From: Fratercula arctica
Lineage: Eukaryota; Chordata; Aves; Charadriiformes; Alcidae
DNA length: 64,000 nt
Direction: 5' to 3'
NCBI GenBank assembly: GCA_947846985.1
Contig: CANTUZ010000002.1
Coordinates: 59,476,563-59,540,562, forward strand
Both the position numbers and the translations under genes were made by a program. The notes under the pieces were generated by a model. The model saw only the letters and a program-made list of their open reading frames with translations. It had not been told where the DNA came from and searched no databases. Of the stretch, positions 38,227 through 49,659 are shown one piece after another (position 1 is the first letter of the stretch; every line of letters starts with the position of its first letter).

Positions 38227-41200
38227 ATTCTGTGCTAGATTGTACTCAAGGCTTCAAAGTTTTGCTTCGTGCCTGATTTGTTTCAGACAGATGTTATACT
38301 TGAGCGTTAAGTTTTATGTTAATGTTGTTTCGTGCTTGCACTAGTGATTTGCTTTAACTGTGCATCGTTCTTTGAAAGTTATTAAAAAGTGAAATTGAGC
38401 AAATAGACCTAAAACCTAGACTGCCTTCTGCCCTTTTACCCCTTCCTGCTCCTGCTTTGCTGCCTAGACTTCTGCTCAAGGCTCTTCAAGTCTAATCAGG
38501 TGTAAAGGATTGATAACTTTTGCTACGTTACTTTTTTCCTTTTAGGTGTCTAGTGTTTTGTTTTAGGCAAAGAGGTGGGACAAGAAGTATAATAATATAA
38601 AAACCCAGCCTGTTAGACTTACGACTTCGTAAGAGGAGAGTAACTTTTTTTACTGAGAAACTCATTCTCCTGTGGTTTGTTGTATTGTTTCAGACTGTTT
38701 GCAGACTTGGGTTCATTCTTTGTGTTGCTTATAGTTACAGTGTGTTTTTGAAGATTTTATTTCTCTGAAACAAAAATATATAAAAAACCAAGAGACACAC
38801 AGTTTTAGGGTCACGAATCTGGGTCTACCAGGGCCATGCCTCAGTCCAGCTCTTTTCTTCCCTAAGATAAATTATTGCATCTTCAAATGAGCTTTTATGC
38901 TCCCACTGCAAATAATTTAAATGGAGAGCAATTAACCAACATCAGAATTTCATCACACTTGTATCATCCAATCCATATAACAAAAGGCTGTCTTTCAAGT
39001 CTAAATGACTAACTTTATCACCTAATTTGTGTGTGGCAGTGTGGACATATTGTTAAGATACTGTAACTAGCATCATTTCTGATCACATCAGCTATACCAG
39101 TGAGTTGTGCATGTTTCTTAATGGAAATGTAATTAACAGTCAAGGGTAAGTTTTCCTTAAAAACTTAAAGAAAAAAGTGAGTGGCAGCATTATAGCACGT
39201 TTCATGTCTTCTCTTTCTGGATAAAGAAGGAATTTCGTTTTCCGGAAATATTTGGAACAGAGGAGCTCTTTCATGAGTCTTGAAGCAGAATATAAAAAAG
39301 ATTATTACATTCAAGAAGTAACTGTCTGAATACGGAGATGTAATTCAACAAATGAAATAACTGCAACTGGTGGAAGGCTAGCTGGTTACAGCCTGCCATA
39401 TGATAGATAACACCTCAATTTAATGATTAATATTAAGACAGTTTTATGGATTTTGCAGTTGCAGTTAAGATCAGATACAGAAAGGCTGGGTTCTGCAAAC
39501 TGCTTCTGCAGTCAACAGTCCACAAATATATCCATTGCTGAGGTCTTAGCCAGTATATGGAATAAATATAAGTGAATGAAGAACTCTGTGCAATTCTAAT
39601 TTCTTGGCTGTCGTAATCATGTACTTAATTATGGATTTATATTCAAGTAGCAATGGTGAAATGGTTTTAACCAAGGGGATTTACTTATTACTTTTTTTAC
39701 AAGCTGCATTACAAAAGATTTTCCTTCTTTTAAAAAGAATACAAATATTTGAAGAACACACTGACAATTTCATATATCGAGGAAGAGACTTTTTGTGTGT
39801 AGATAAAAGGAAAAGAAAAATCTAAGGCAGTGCTGAAGTTAGATAAAAATGAAATAAAAGGTTCTGTGATCAGAGTAAAAAGGTACACACCATGGTATAG
39901 TTTTTACTTTGTTCTCTGTAACATCCTTTTATCTACACTAAACTGTAGTAGATGTTCATACAGTGATTTCACTAAACACTGGCCTATATTTTTAGTATTT
40001 TCTCCCCACCCATGTTGCTAGGGCTTGGGGGATTTCTTTCTGTTTGTCTTCCGTTTTGGGGTTTTTTTTGGGGGGGAGGGACTCCCCCTCCTTTAAAATT
40101 TGCACTTGCTCTTGTCTGCTAGGCTTGTTTTGCCATCTTATCACATTGGAACTCTTTCAAATCACCTTATACAGAAAGATGAACAAAAGCATTCTCAATA
40201 CTGAGACTTGTGTTACTTGACCATCTGCTTTCCTCCTTTGGAGTAAGTTGCTCAGTTGTTCACATGCTTCACTCTTTCTAATGTTTGTCTTATATAGACT
40301 TCTTATTTGATCATTGTCTCTATGGCTTATGCTCTAGTATGGCTCTTTTAAAGGTAAATGGGATCAAATGAGTAAGAAGTTTTTTCAATGTGTTTTGGAG
40401 TCAACTAGTGTAATATATATGACTTATTGCCCCTGGCTAAAAATGAGGCGATATGGAGGATGAGGAGGGTTTGTTCCATCCTTTGCTTTATGTGTATATA
40501 TTTCAAAGACATTAAGTCAAAGAAAATACCTGATGAATATTTTCAGGTTACTCAGAACAGTAAGAACATCCTAACAGTTGTGGACTTTTAGAGTTACTTA
40601 CACAGCAGTAATAATTGACAGCTAGAGCTATGCATGAGTGATGTACAACTAAGCATAGCAAAGGATGCTTGGTGCCAATGACTTCTGAGGATCATTATTT
40701 ATATTATAATTGTTTGAAGTAACAATTATAATCTCAGTTATTTCAGGTAAACCAGGTTTTTTTAGGGTCCCTGCTAGAGGTTAGATGGTTATTCAGCTTG
40801 GCACTGTACTCTCTGTTAGTGAGGAAATACTTCCTCTCTTGAAAAATTTATTGTCTAGAGTAATATTACTTATCTCTCTTTTGGTGTAAATAAACACATG
40901 TGCATGCAAATAAATGCAAAAGAAAATAACCAGTGGCTCTCAGCATACCAATTTTTTTCAAAACGGTGTATCTTCCTCATACTTCCATTCATCCTCTTAG
41001 TTCCTGCAGCTGCAAGTTCTTGGTCTTAAAGCATTTCACAGACATTCCACATATGTAGAGGCCGTAAATACCACTTACCCAGTGGAACAGATTCACACTG
41101 GAAAATACAGAAGGTGATTCTTCTGCTTCAGCTTGTCTAGTCCTTGCTGACAAAATGAGCAACTTGTACACTCCCGGGTGCTGTGCAGTGCCCCAGGTCC

Positions 41201-43096
41201 TCTGTTATCCGGAAGATTTTCATGGGGAGGGGAGAAGTGAAAAAAGGAGGGTCTCATTTTTCACAGTGTCCTCCCAGCTATATGAAGGCAGACAGCCGAT
41301 GTATTGGCCAATGTAGAAACTCCTCTCACAGGACCAGAACATGGAGTGGTCTGGCAGGGCAAGGAACTAAGTCATCTGCCATCTGCTCTGTAATGAGAGA
41401 TTTTGAAATAGCTTGTGTAATCATTTCACAACATAGAAAGGTTCTTCAAAATTTCTACAGAAAAAGCGAAAGCTCTTACCACCTCAGGTTTTCACCCAAA
41501 ATGACTTGGAGATGAATTTGATCTGAATGTCAAATCATCTTTTGATGCCACACTTATTCTCCTGAAGAACACTTAAAAACAGTTTTTAGACTTTATTGTT
41601 CTTGATGAGAAATAAAAACTTAAGTAACTAGGCTATACCCAACACAGTTGCTACTCAGATATTTGTGCCCTAGGAAGTTGAATGCTGTTCTCCTGGATTC
41701 CTTTTTGTGTTGCAGAAGCAGTGTCCCTTAAATGGGGGAGGAGGAGGCGGGGAGGGAGAAGCCAACCACAAGCAAAACAGTTCAAAGCAAATCTAGTCAC
41801 CAAATTGACATGTTTGAGATTTGTCTAATCTATGACTATGCACTCTCTAAATACAGTTCATTCAAATGAACATGGCACTGGGGAAAAACGTTTCATGTTC
41901 TCTAACTTGTTTACATAATGTTTTATTTGATCAAAATATAGGTGGAACAAGACTAAGAGCTCCATTTGGCCTTCAGACAGTCATGTTGATGGAATTGCAG
42001 TGATTTAATTTAAGTATTCCTTAATTAGACATATGCTGTTGTGAACAGACAAGCATCCCCTTCTGAGAAGTTCACAGTGATTTAGTATTCTGTGTCAGAG
42101 TTTCTGCAGTAATACTGCAGAAGTTTAGGAAAAGAGATGTGCTGAGAAAACAAAAGGAGAGGGAAAAAAATTCATTGCATAAAACTTACCAAGAATAGCA
42201 TATTATGGTAGCCTCTTGGATTTTCAGTGTATTTTAGAAACTGTTTTTAATTGTGGTTGTATCCATAATAAGAAGTGGGGAGATGGCAGTATGGCTACGA
42301 ATTGGATGATGTGAAATATTTAAGTTCTTAAAGATTCTTAAAAATCTTACAGTATAAATCATTCCCATTCCTACATCTCAGATTCAAAGAGTACAGTAAG
42401 AGAGACTGTAAATCCTATTGTGATCAGCATTATTGGTTACAAAAGTCCCTTACAATGGCGGCACTGAAAAACCAAAGTCTAAAAGCTGCCTCTGCTCTAT
42501 AGTGGCTAAACATGTTTGGTGCCTTCATTTACTTTGGCACTAAGAGATATTAAATTAAAAGAAAACTGAGAGGGAAAACCAGTAGCTAATGCCAGTAGTA
42601 ATTGTAGTAGAAATAAATTCTGTAGTAATAGTAGGAAATAATTGCATTTATACTAAGAAGTTAATGCTATAATTTTTTTTATTTAAGTTATTAAAATATT
42701 TTTATTCTAGGCCTAAGAACTCAGGATTGTGATTTCTGTGGTGTCATTCAGTAGAGGATGTTAATTATTTTGAGAACTCTTTGATCTGTCTGTAGTTTCC
42801 CAGATGTGTATAAGTCCTCTTGACCAACAAGGTCCTCCTTAACCTTGTTCTTCAGGATGGCTCTGGGAGGTTCCTGATGCTCCACTTCACAAGGGGGACA
42901 CCTGAAGTAAAAAGCAGATAGTCAGCTTGTCTGAAAACTAAGAGTTCAGCTTCATACTTGGAACTTAAATATAGTGATTCCTTGATCTTGCCATGTTCAT
43001 ATGATTACTAAAGAAGTTATGGCTGTTTGTCTTGCATCTTTTCCTCTTATTTCATTTGCATATGTAAGTGAAGTTGGATAAAACTTTGTATTTCAG
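38227..43096. other. AT-rich non-coding stretch
   Basis: No gene is recognised. Notable small features are a G-rich block at 40,058-40,080, a perfect 12-bp-arm inverted repeat at 40,703-40,732, a G-rich purine block at 41,734-41,760, and a 21-bp near-perfect palindrome at 42,102-42,122. The plus frame at 41,183-41,515 (110 codons) is unrecognised. Confidence 0.6.
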
Positions 43097-43320
43097 AGCA
43101 GCAGAAAGCCAATGCCTGCCACACAAGCTACACGGGGGAAAAAACTGTGGGGAGCTGGCAGTGCCAGTTCTTGTCCACAGCGCTGGCGACTATGGGTGGA
43201 GACGTGGCGCTGCTGTTCAGAAGGTGCCGAGACATCCCAGCCCTACGTGATGGCCCAGTCTCAGAAGCACACCCAGGGCTATTTCTTACTGGCACGGTGT
43301 GCGCTCCCTTCCTATATTTG
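43097..43320 (+). other. CpG-containing GC-rich patch, candidate exon or retrocopy (unidentified)
   Basis: This roughly 220-bp patch is much richer in G+C and in CpG dinucleotides than its surroundings (CpGs near 43,132, 43,180-43,190, 43,200-43,210, 43,229, 43,247, 43,295-43,303). A pyrimidine-rich acceptor-like TTTGTATTTCAG ends at 43,096, and a weak donor-like AAGgtgccg lies at 43,221-43,229. Three plus frames and one minus frame are open across it, which follows from the GC content and does not single out a protein. I do not recognise any of the translations. It could be a non-coding exon, an old retrocopy or a small unmethylated regulatory patch. Confidence 0.3.
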
Positions 43321-46300
43321 AACTGCTCGTGTAGAAGGCAAGCAATACCTACACCAGCTTTTCTCATAACTAAGCATTTGGGTTTGGATCTTGTTCGGAT
43401 TAATAGTAATAATATGTGCATAAATTCAAAGTGAAAACAGATTTGTACAAATTACCTGTGCTTATTCCTAGCACTTGGAAAGATCAGTCTCCACCGCAAA
43501 AGCAGCTTTGCATTGTGTGCTGGCAGTGCAAGTTCCTCCTTGCCCCTATATATATTAATTGTTTAATTAAATAGATTGGCATAAAGCATTCAGGAAGAAG
43601 TCAAGTGAAAAAAGCCCCATTAGTCTTTATATAATTCATGACTTTACCTGTAGGTGACACAATGTATTAAACTGTTGAACAGAACTGTATCACTTTATGC
43701 ATTATTTTCATGCATGATTTGCTTGTGAAACAATTTTAGAAGCTCAGTCCCACAAGTTTTTGAGCATATTTCTATCACTAGCATTTCAAGTCCGTATTAA
43801 AAATAGAATATTTTTATGAGTTAATGCTAAAGCTTTTCCTGTTGTTCACTAATGAACTTCATAATGTGAAATATGACCATTTGTGTTTCTCAAACATTTT
43901 TATCCTGTACGGCCTAACTGTGCCTCCTTGAGGACTTTTCACAGAAATAGTAACGTGACACTTTGAAATACACAAACAACAAAGATCTGTTTACACTTGA
44001 TATATTTTATCTAGAAAAAAAAGTTATCACAAAAATACTCCCAATAAAGTCTGAAGAATGCATGTTACAGAAGAAAGAGGACTCTTATCTTGACCGCTGT
44101 GCAAATGAATATAGTGGCTCATGGATGATGAAGTATGTTCATGAATTCTTTGCACAGAGGTCATCAAAACTTCTTGTCCCATTTTCTTTATCTGGATTGA
44201 CTGTGGGATATCCTTTAGCTTGGCACAAGCAGCTGAAATCTTAAACTGAAGAAATAATCCCAGATTTCTTTGTTTTGCTTTTGTGCAGGCTAAAGAGAGG
44301 AAAAACAAACAAACAAAAATCCCCAACACCACAAATAGCCCTGTAAATCTAGATGCTAGAGCTATTCATAATAAGTGGAGGGGAGAAGCCACAATGCCAG
44401 GCCTGGAGATTCTGTCGCTCATCTGGCTGGTGAAGCAAATATGGAGAAAGAAGAATCACTTTTTTGGCAGCCGCTGAACATCTGTATCCTGTTTCTTTAC
44501 CCTCTTTGCTGATATTACGTAGGGGTTTTTTATATTGCTAATATAAAAATAATCAGATTCTTTGCTTCCTAGAGCAAAAAAACTCACCTTGACCTAACCC
44601 TACTGTGACGTGGTGTAGAACACATCTGGTCCAGCAAGTTGCATGAATTGACTTTTTGTTATTTTCAGAGCAACAGACACAAAGCTGAGATGTATTAAAG
44701 AGCAAGGCACTCTGTTCTGCCAAGAAAGATGTTCCACAAAGTAAATAAGTAATAAACAGTAATAATTTATTATTAGTTTTGGAGAAATAATTCGTAATAA
44801 AAACCCATTCCTTGAGGAAAACCAACATAGCATCTTTTTTTATCAGGACACAGTTTAAATAAATAATAACATAGTTTATGAATGGTAGTGCTTACAGTCA
44901 GGAGTTATATTTTTAAATAAAGAAGTAATCAAATTTTTCCCTAATTCTCAGAAAATAAGAAAAGATGCTCTTAAATGTTGTCAGAATGCTTTTAGAACAT
45001 GCAATTCATCATGTGCATGAAAATGAAAATTGGTTTTATGAAATAGTGTAGACTAAAATAAAGGGCATACATTAACTTGTCTTCTGAAATATTGGCTATA
45101 TTATTATACTATGCATCTTTAGTACTTGACCTTACATGTCACTAATATAATACACGTTTTATGATACAGTTACACTGAATGCTCCTTGTGACTACTGCAC
45201 TACATCCCAAGGTTAAGATAAAGATAAGATGCATTAAAACAATGTCTCTGTCACTATTAATAAAGAAAATCAATCATTCTGCTTTTTCCTGTTCCCTGGC
45301 TTGCAGTTTCAAGATCAACAGCTTCCCATAATTATTTCACCAAATCTATTGGTATGGTTGCTGCACAGAAACTCTTCTAGGCTATTTCCCATGAAAGGCC
45401 CTGACAACATTAGTGATGAAACGCTAATGCTTTTACATGTTTAATCGAACATATTGCTGTACTGAATACATGAAAGGATTGTGATTTGGGGTTTGTTTTT
45501 GTTTTGTGGTGTATATACATATGCTCCGTTCTGTTTACGTTGCTGGACTCATCTGCTCTGACTTCCATTTATGATACAGTTCCTTTGAAGTAATTGCTGC
45601 CGGATATATGTCATCTGAGATGTACAGTAAACATTGGGTTTTTTAATTGCAGCAGTGAAGGGCAAGGCAATAGAAATAACCATCCAAAACAGTATTTTTT
45701 TTTTTAACATAATTTCAAAAAAAAAAAGAAAAGAGTATAAAATTGAGAGACTATGAACTAAAGCTAGCTGCCACTCAGACAGCATACCAATAGCTGTTGA
45801 TGAAGAAACACAGTATTTCAAAGGAGGAAAATTTTGCTATTGTTCAGTGAGAACAGGGGAAAAAAATGCTGGAAAGCATATCTTGTTCATTTTGCTGAAG
45901 TTAGGCCCAGCAAGATACTTGAAAAATAAAATTTAAAAAGTTTATTCTTGACTTATTTCCCATGTGTAGGAGAATGGTGTCATGCAATGGTAGTTTGTCT
46001 TCCTATGTGAGAGAACAGCAGCATATTAGAAAGCTATTAAATGTGGCAAGGGCTTTCATACCAAATAGGATAAATCCAGAGATAATATATGGGCCCTGGC
46101 CATGCTGGAATTTCTAGGCACCGCAATTTTAATAATGCATTAGAAACGTCATGCAAGTGCACAACCAGAAGTCCAATGGGAGTGAGTGACCTCAGACTGA
46201 TCTGATGTGTCAATGTAATTGAGGCATACCTTCAGTGACTTTTAGACATGTGGCAGTGCAAGATCAAAGTTACTACCAAAACTATCATTTGCATCTGGCT

Positions 46301-48418
46301 TCCCTGAGAAATGTATTGTCCTGCAAGGACAAAATGCCATTAGAAATCTACCTCTAGAGGTATCACTGGAATGAATAAACTGGAATTTTAACTGTTCACT
46401 AGTAATAATATAGAAGGAGCTGCCAGAAAAATATAGTCTCGGCAAAACAGGCAAGAATTTTCACTGGAAATATCTCAAAATTCTCCAGCAGTAGTAAGAA
46501 GCTTGTGCAGAAAAGTATAGGGTGAGTCTTGGAGTGTCAGTGTGTTGAGTTGTAGCATGTCTGTATATAATGAACTTACAACAATGTGTTTATAAATGTA
46601 TATTAACGTGTATGCATGCACACACATTGCATGCATTTATTAATTTAAAAACCACTGAGTTCTGTATACTTTTTTATTAACCCAATACACTTTTTCCATC
46701 ACCACTTTTGTATGAGATGGAGATTGTCCATCACCCACTGATCTCATTTCCGAACACTTACCTCTTTTTTGTTGTTGTTCTACCTGCTGATTTGTGACAT
46801 CACTGCTATGATCGCTCTTCTGCTGCAGGAGTTCTGTTGGGGTGAATCTCTCTCTTCTTCTTTACGGCTGTTAAGCATAGTTTATTTACCAAACTTGTTA
46901 GCAAACACTTTCAGAACAGAACCAAAGCAAAAAGTCACCTCTTCGTTCAGGTTTTTTGTGCATTCCAGCCCTGTCTAAAATCTCCATGTGCCTTTCTTCT
47001 GTCTGACTGTCTAACTGAATTCCAGCTTTGGACATCCACGCTGGATGCTGATAACAGCAGAGGGTGGGTTTTTTTATATTAATAAGCTGAACTCCAGCCG
47101 TTGCTATGTTGGTGCTAATTGCTTGTTCGTCCTCTAGTAGAGTTCTGTGATAAACTTTAAGCAAACTGCAAGTTCACACAAAATGTAGTCTGAACCTGAA
47201 GTCAACAAAATGCACTGAGGTATCTAAACTCAGAAGGAAGCATTAAATGCTTTTTTTCAATGTTTTTACTGAAATACTCCAAAGAGGCTGAAATGTTATC
47301 ACAAATACCTATTTTACAAATATTGCTCTAAAATAGCAATTGCAATGCAACTTTTTATTACTTCGGAGATTATCAAAGAATTCAGATTTCTTTCCATATT
47401 GTAAAATGACATTTGGTGTTTCTGTATTGTGCCATTTCTTTCACTTACTGCCACACACAAAAAGTCAAATTGATGAGAAAGATTGATTTTTGAGCATTAA
47501 ACGTAAGGTAGGAATTTCTCTTTTTCAGATTTGGCATGCAATTAACAAAGTAATACGTTATAGAAAGATGAAAACTTCAGTGAAGCCCTAGTGCTGTATC
47601 TATTGAATTTTTTGGTCTCGGGTGCTCTTACAAGATCAGGCTCACCTAGAAACATCCATATCATGCTAATACAGAATTTCCATTAAACATCTTCGTACTT
47701 TCAAAAAAGAATTCATGCACTGAACGTGTTTGGATGAAAAAAATGAATCAGCATCATAGTTTTTTCAATATAGTAAAGTAGAACCCATTCAGGGGACACT
47801 GGAGGGGAGGTCTGTGTTATTCTGGCCTATTTTGTGGATAAACAAAGTACATCAGTCCTTAGCACAGACAGTAAATCAATTTTTTACAAGTGCTAAATAC
47901 ATTTATAGAGGAGAAATAAGTCTGATATTAGAAATATTTTGGAGAAGCACATTTGCTTATTGAAATACATTGTCCTCAATGTAAAAATCTGTAAACAAAA
48001 CCAGCCCCAAATTGCAGAAATAAGGTAAACTGGAGAAGTCGTAATTGTACAAGTGGGTTCATGTTTCTTCACTCATGAAGCTGCAAATAAAACATCTTCA
48101 TGGAACTAGTAGCTTTCCCCTTTCTGGTATCCCAGCACATTTTATACTTGCAAGTGCCATGGTGATGATACAGGATTTCTTCATGCTGATGACAGTAAAT
48201 ACAGTATTTTTCCATTTTCCTGCATGGTTCACGTCTATAATCCAGTAAAAGATTTAACTGGATACAGATTCCTGCCAGCTTTAGCTGGACTTCTCAGTGA
48301 TAAGTAGTTACGAAAATGTTTTTGTATGTTATACTGGATCAAACCTTTATGTTGAACAATTTCAGCTGAATCGAGGGAAAAGATTTTTCATAAAGTAACA
48401 TTACTTAGCCTGAAATCG

Positions 48419-48432
48419 AGAGAGAGAGAGAG
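48419..48432. repeat. (GA)n short microsatellite
   Basis: Seven GA units at the end of an ATCGAG context. Confidence 0.85.
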
Positions 48433-48780
48433 ACTGCTTTTTGGGTTTTGAGGTTTTGTGGAGCGGCTTTTTTTTGTTTGTTTGTTTTTTTCACTTGGTG
48501 ATATTACTACAAGCCTATGCTGACATACAGTTTTTCATTTCAGAAGAGTTGCTTATGTGCACGTAGAAGTATCTGAAAATTTTATATGTTTCCTCACTCT
48601 CTCATGAACTCTTAAAACTGTAAAGAAACTTTCTTTAAAACCATTTAAAATTACTCCTTACAGCAATGATAAATGTCCATGCATTTTTCTGGTCTAACAC
48701 CTTCAGCATTGATTCAACTTCTTTGCTCTTTGTAACTGAATTAAATACGAAACAAACAGCCCTCTTTTAAAAATAACACC

Positions 48781-48800
48781 TAAATAAATAAATAAATAAA
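48781..48800. repeat. (TAAA)n short tandem repeat
   Basis: Five tandem TAAA units. Confidence 0.85.
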
Positions 48801-49641
48801 CAAGCCTTTTAAGGGAAGGTATGTCCAATAAACAGGTTTATGTAACTCACGCTACAACTTTTCTTTTAGCTGCAGCGTGTCACCAGAAATCTATTGACTG
48901 TCGGATTAACGTTAATAAGTTTATTAAGCTATCTGACATTGGCACACAGTGACCTTCATGAAAGCTTTTTCTTGCTTGCTGCCAGTGAAGTCAAGGGAGG
49001 GAAATGTCATTGCCTTCAAGTATGCAAGGTCAGGCTTTTGAAGCAGAAGTGAAGTTGCCAGAGGTACAGAACAGGAAGTTCTCAAATGTAATAACATCTT
49101 TGTTTTATAGCATTTTTATCTTCTGACTCATAGACTGCATTGAAGTTTGCTGTGCCAGCGACTGCTGAGTCAGGGCAAGAAGACAACAGATAACTTCTTT
49201 AGATCCATAAAAATCATTCTGATTAGGAAGATTTTTCTACTGAAATTTTTTATGCCAAGATGGACCTGATTAGGGCATAACAGTACACTTACACTGCACT
49301 TACACTGGCATATCCGGGGTACAGTGGCAGGGCAGGGAGAAGAGATGAAGAGCTTGGAAGCTGATGGGCCCCTAGCATTGTAACCTTCCTCCACTCCAGC
49401 ATGAGCAAAGTGTTCTTCCTGTCACGCCAGGGTACACCCAGATGCTCCAGGCTCCTCAGTGTCCTACGGACAAAAATGCCACGGAAATGCTGGACTAAGT
49501 GCAGATTCCTGGGTCCCATAGTTTTTCTGAAAAATGCTGTATAAGAAAAAGGTTTAAAGAGAGGAGGGTGGTGATTAGTGGGATGTTGGGAACAATAAAA
49601 AACATGAAAATTAAAGACCAACCTAGGCCTTTTGGGGCCTT

Positions 49642-49659
49642 CCCCCCCCCCCCCCCCCC
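49642..49659. repeat. C18 homopolymer (G18 on the minus strand)
   Basis: Eighteen consecutive C. The minus strand G18 is able to form a G-quadruplex, and the tract length is likely to be polymorphic and error-prone in sequencing. It supplies a poly-Gly run to a minus-strand open frame. Confidence 0.92.

Larger units (their letters stand above)
43321..49641. other. AT-rich non-coding stretch
   Basis: No recognisable genes or interspersed repeats. It contains (GA)n at 48,419-48,432, a T/TTTG run at 48,471-48,490, an (AAAT)n run at 48,781-48,800, and a TGCATGCA-flanked inverted repeat near 46,613-46,635. Part of a 200-codon minus-strand open frame (49,289-49,891) starts here and crosses the C18 tract; it has no recognised domain. 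Confidence 0.6.

Noticed and set aside
38096..38344. Hydrophobic plus-strand frame with ILFYF repeats
   Set aside because: Produced by the pentanucleotide TTTTA array; not a membrane protein.
44027..44332. Minus-strand frame beginning with a signal-peptide-like hydrophobic stretch
   Set aside because: The first codon is GTG, not ATG, and nothing upstream or downstream supports a gene in a vertebrate.
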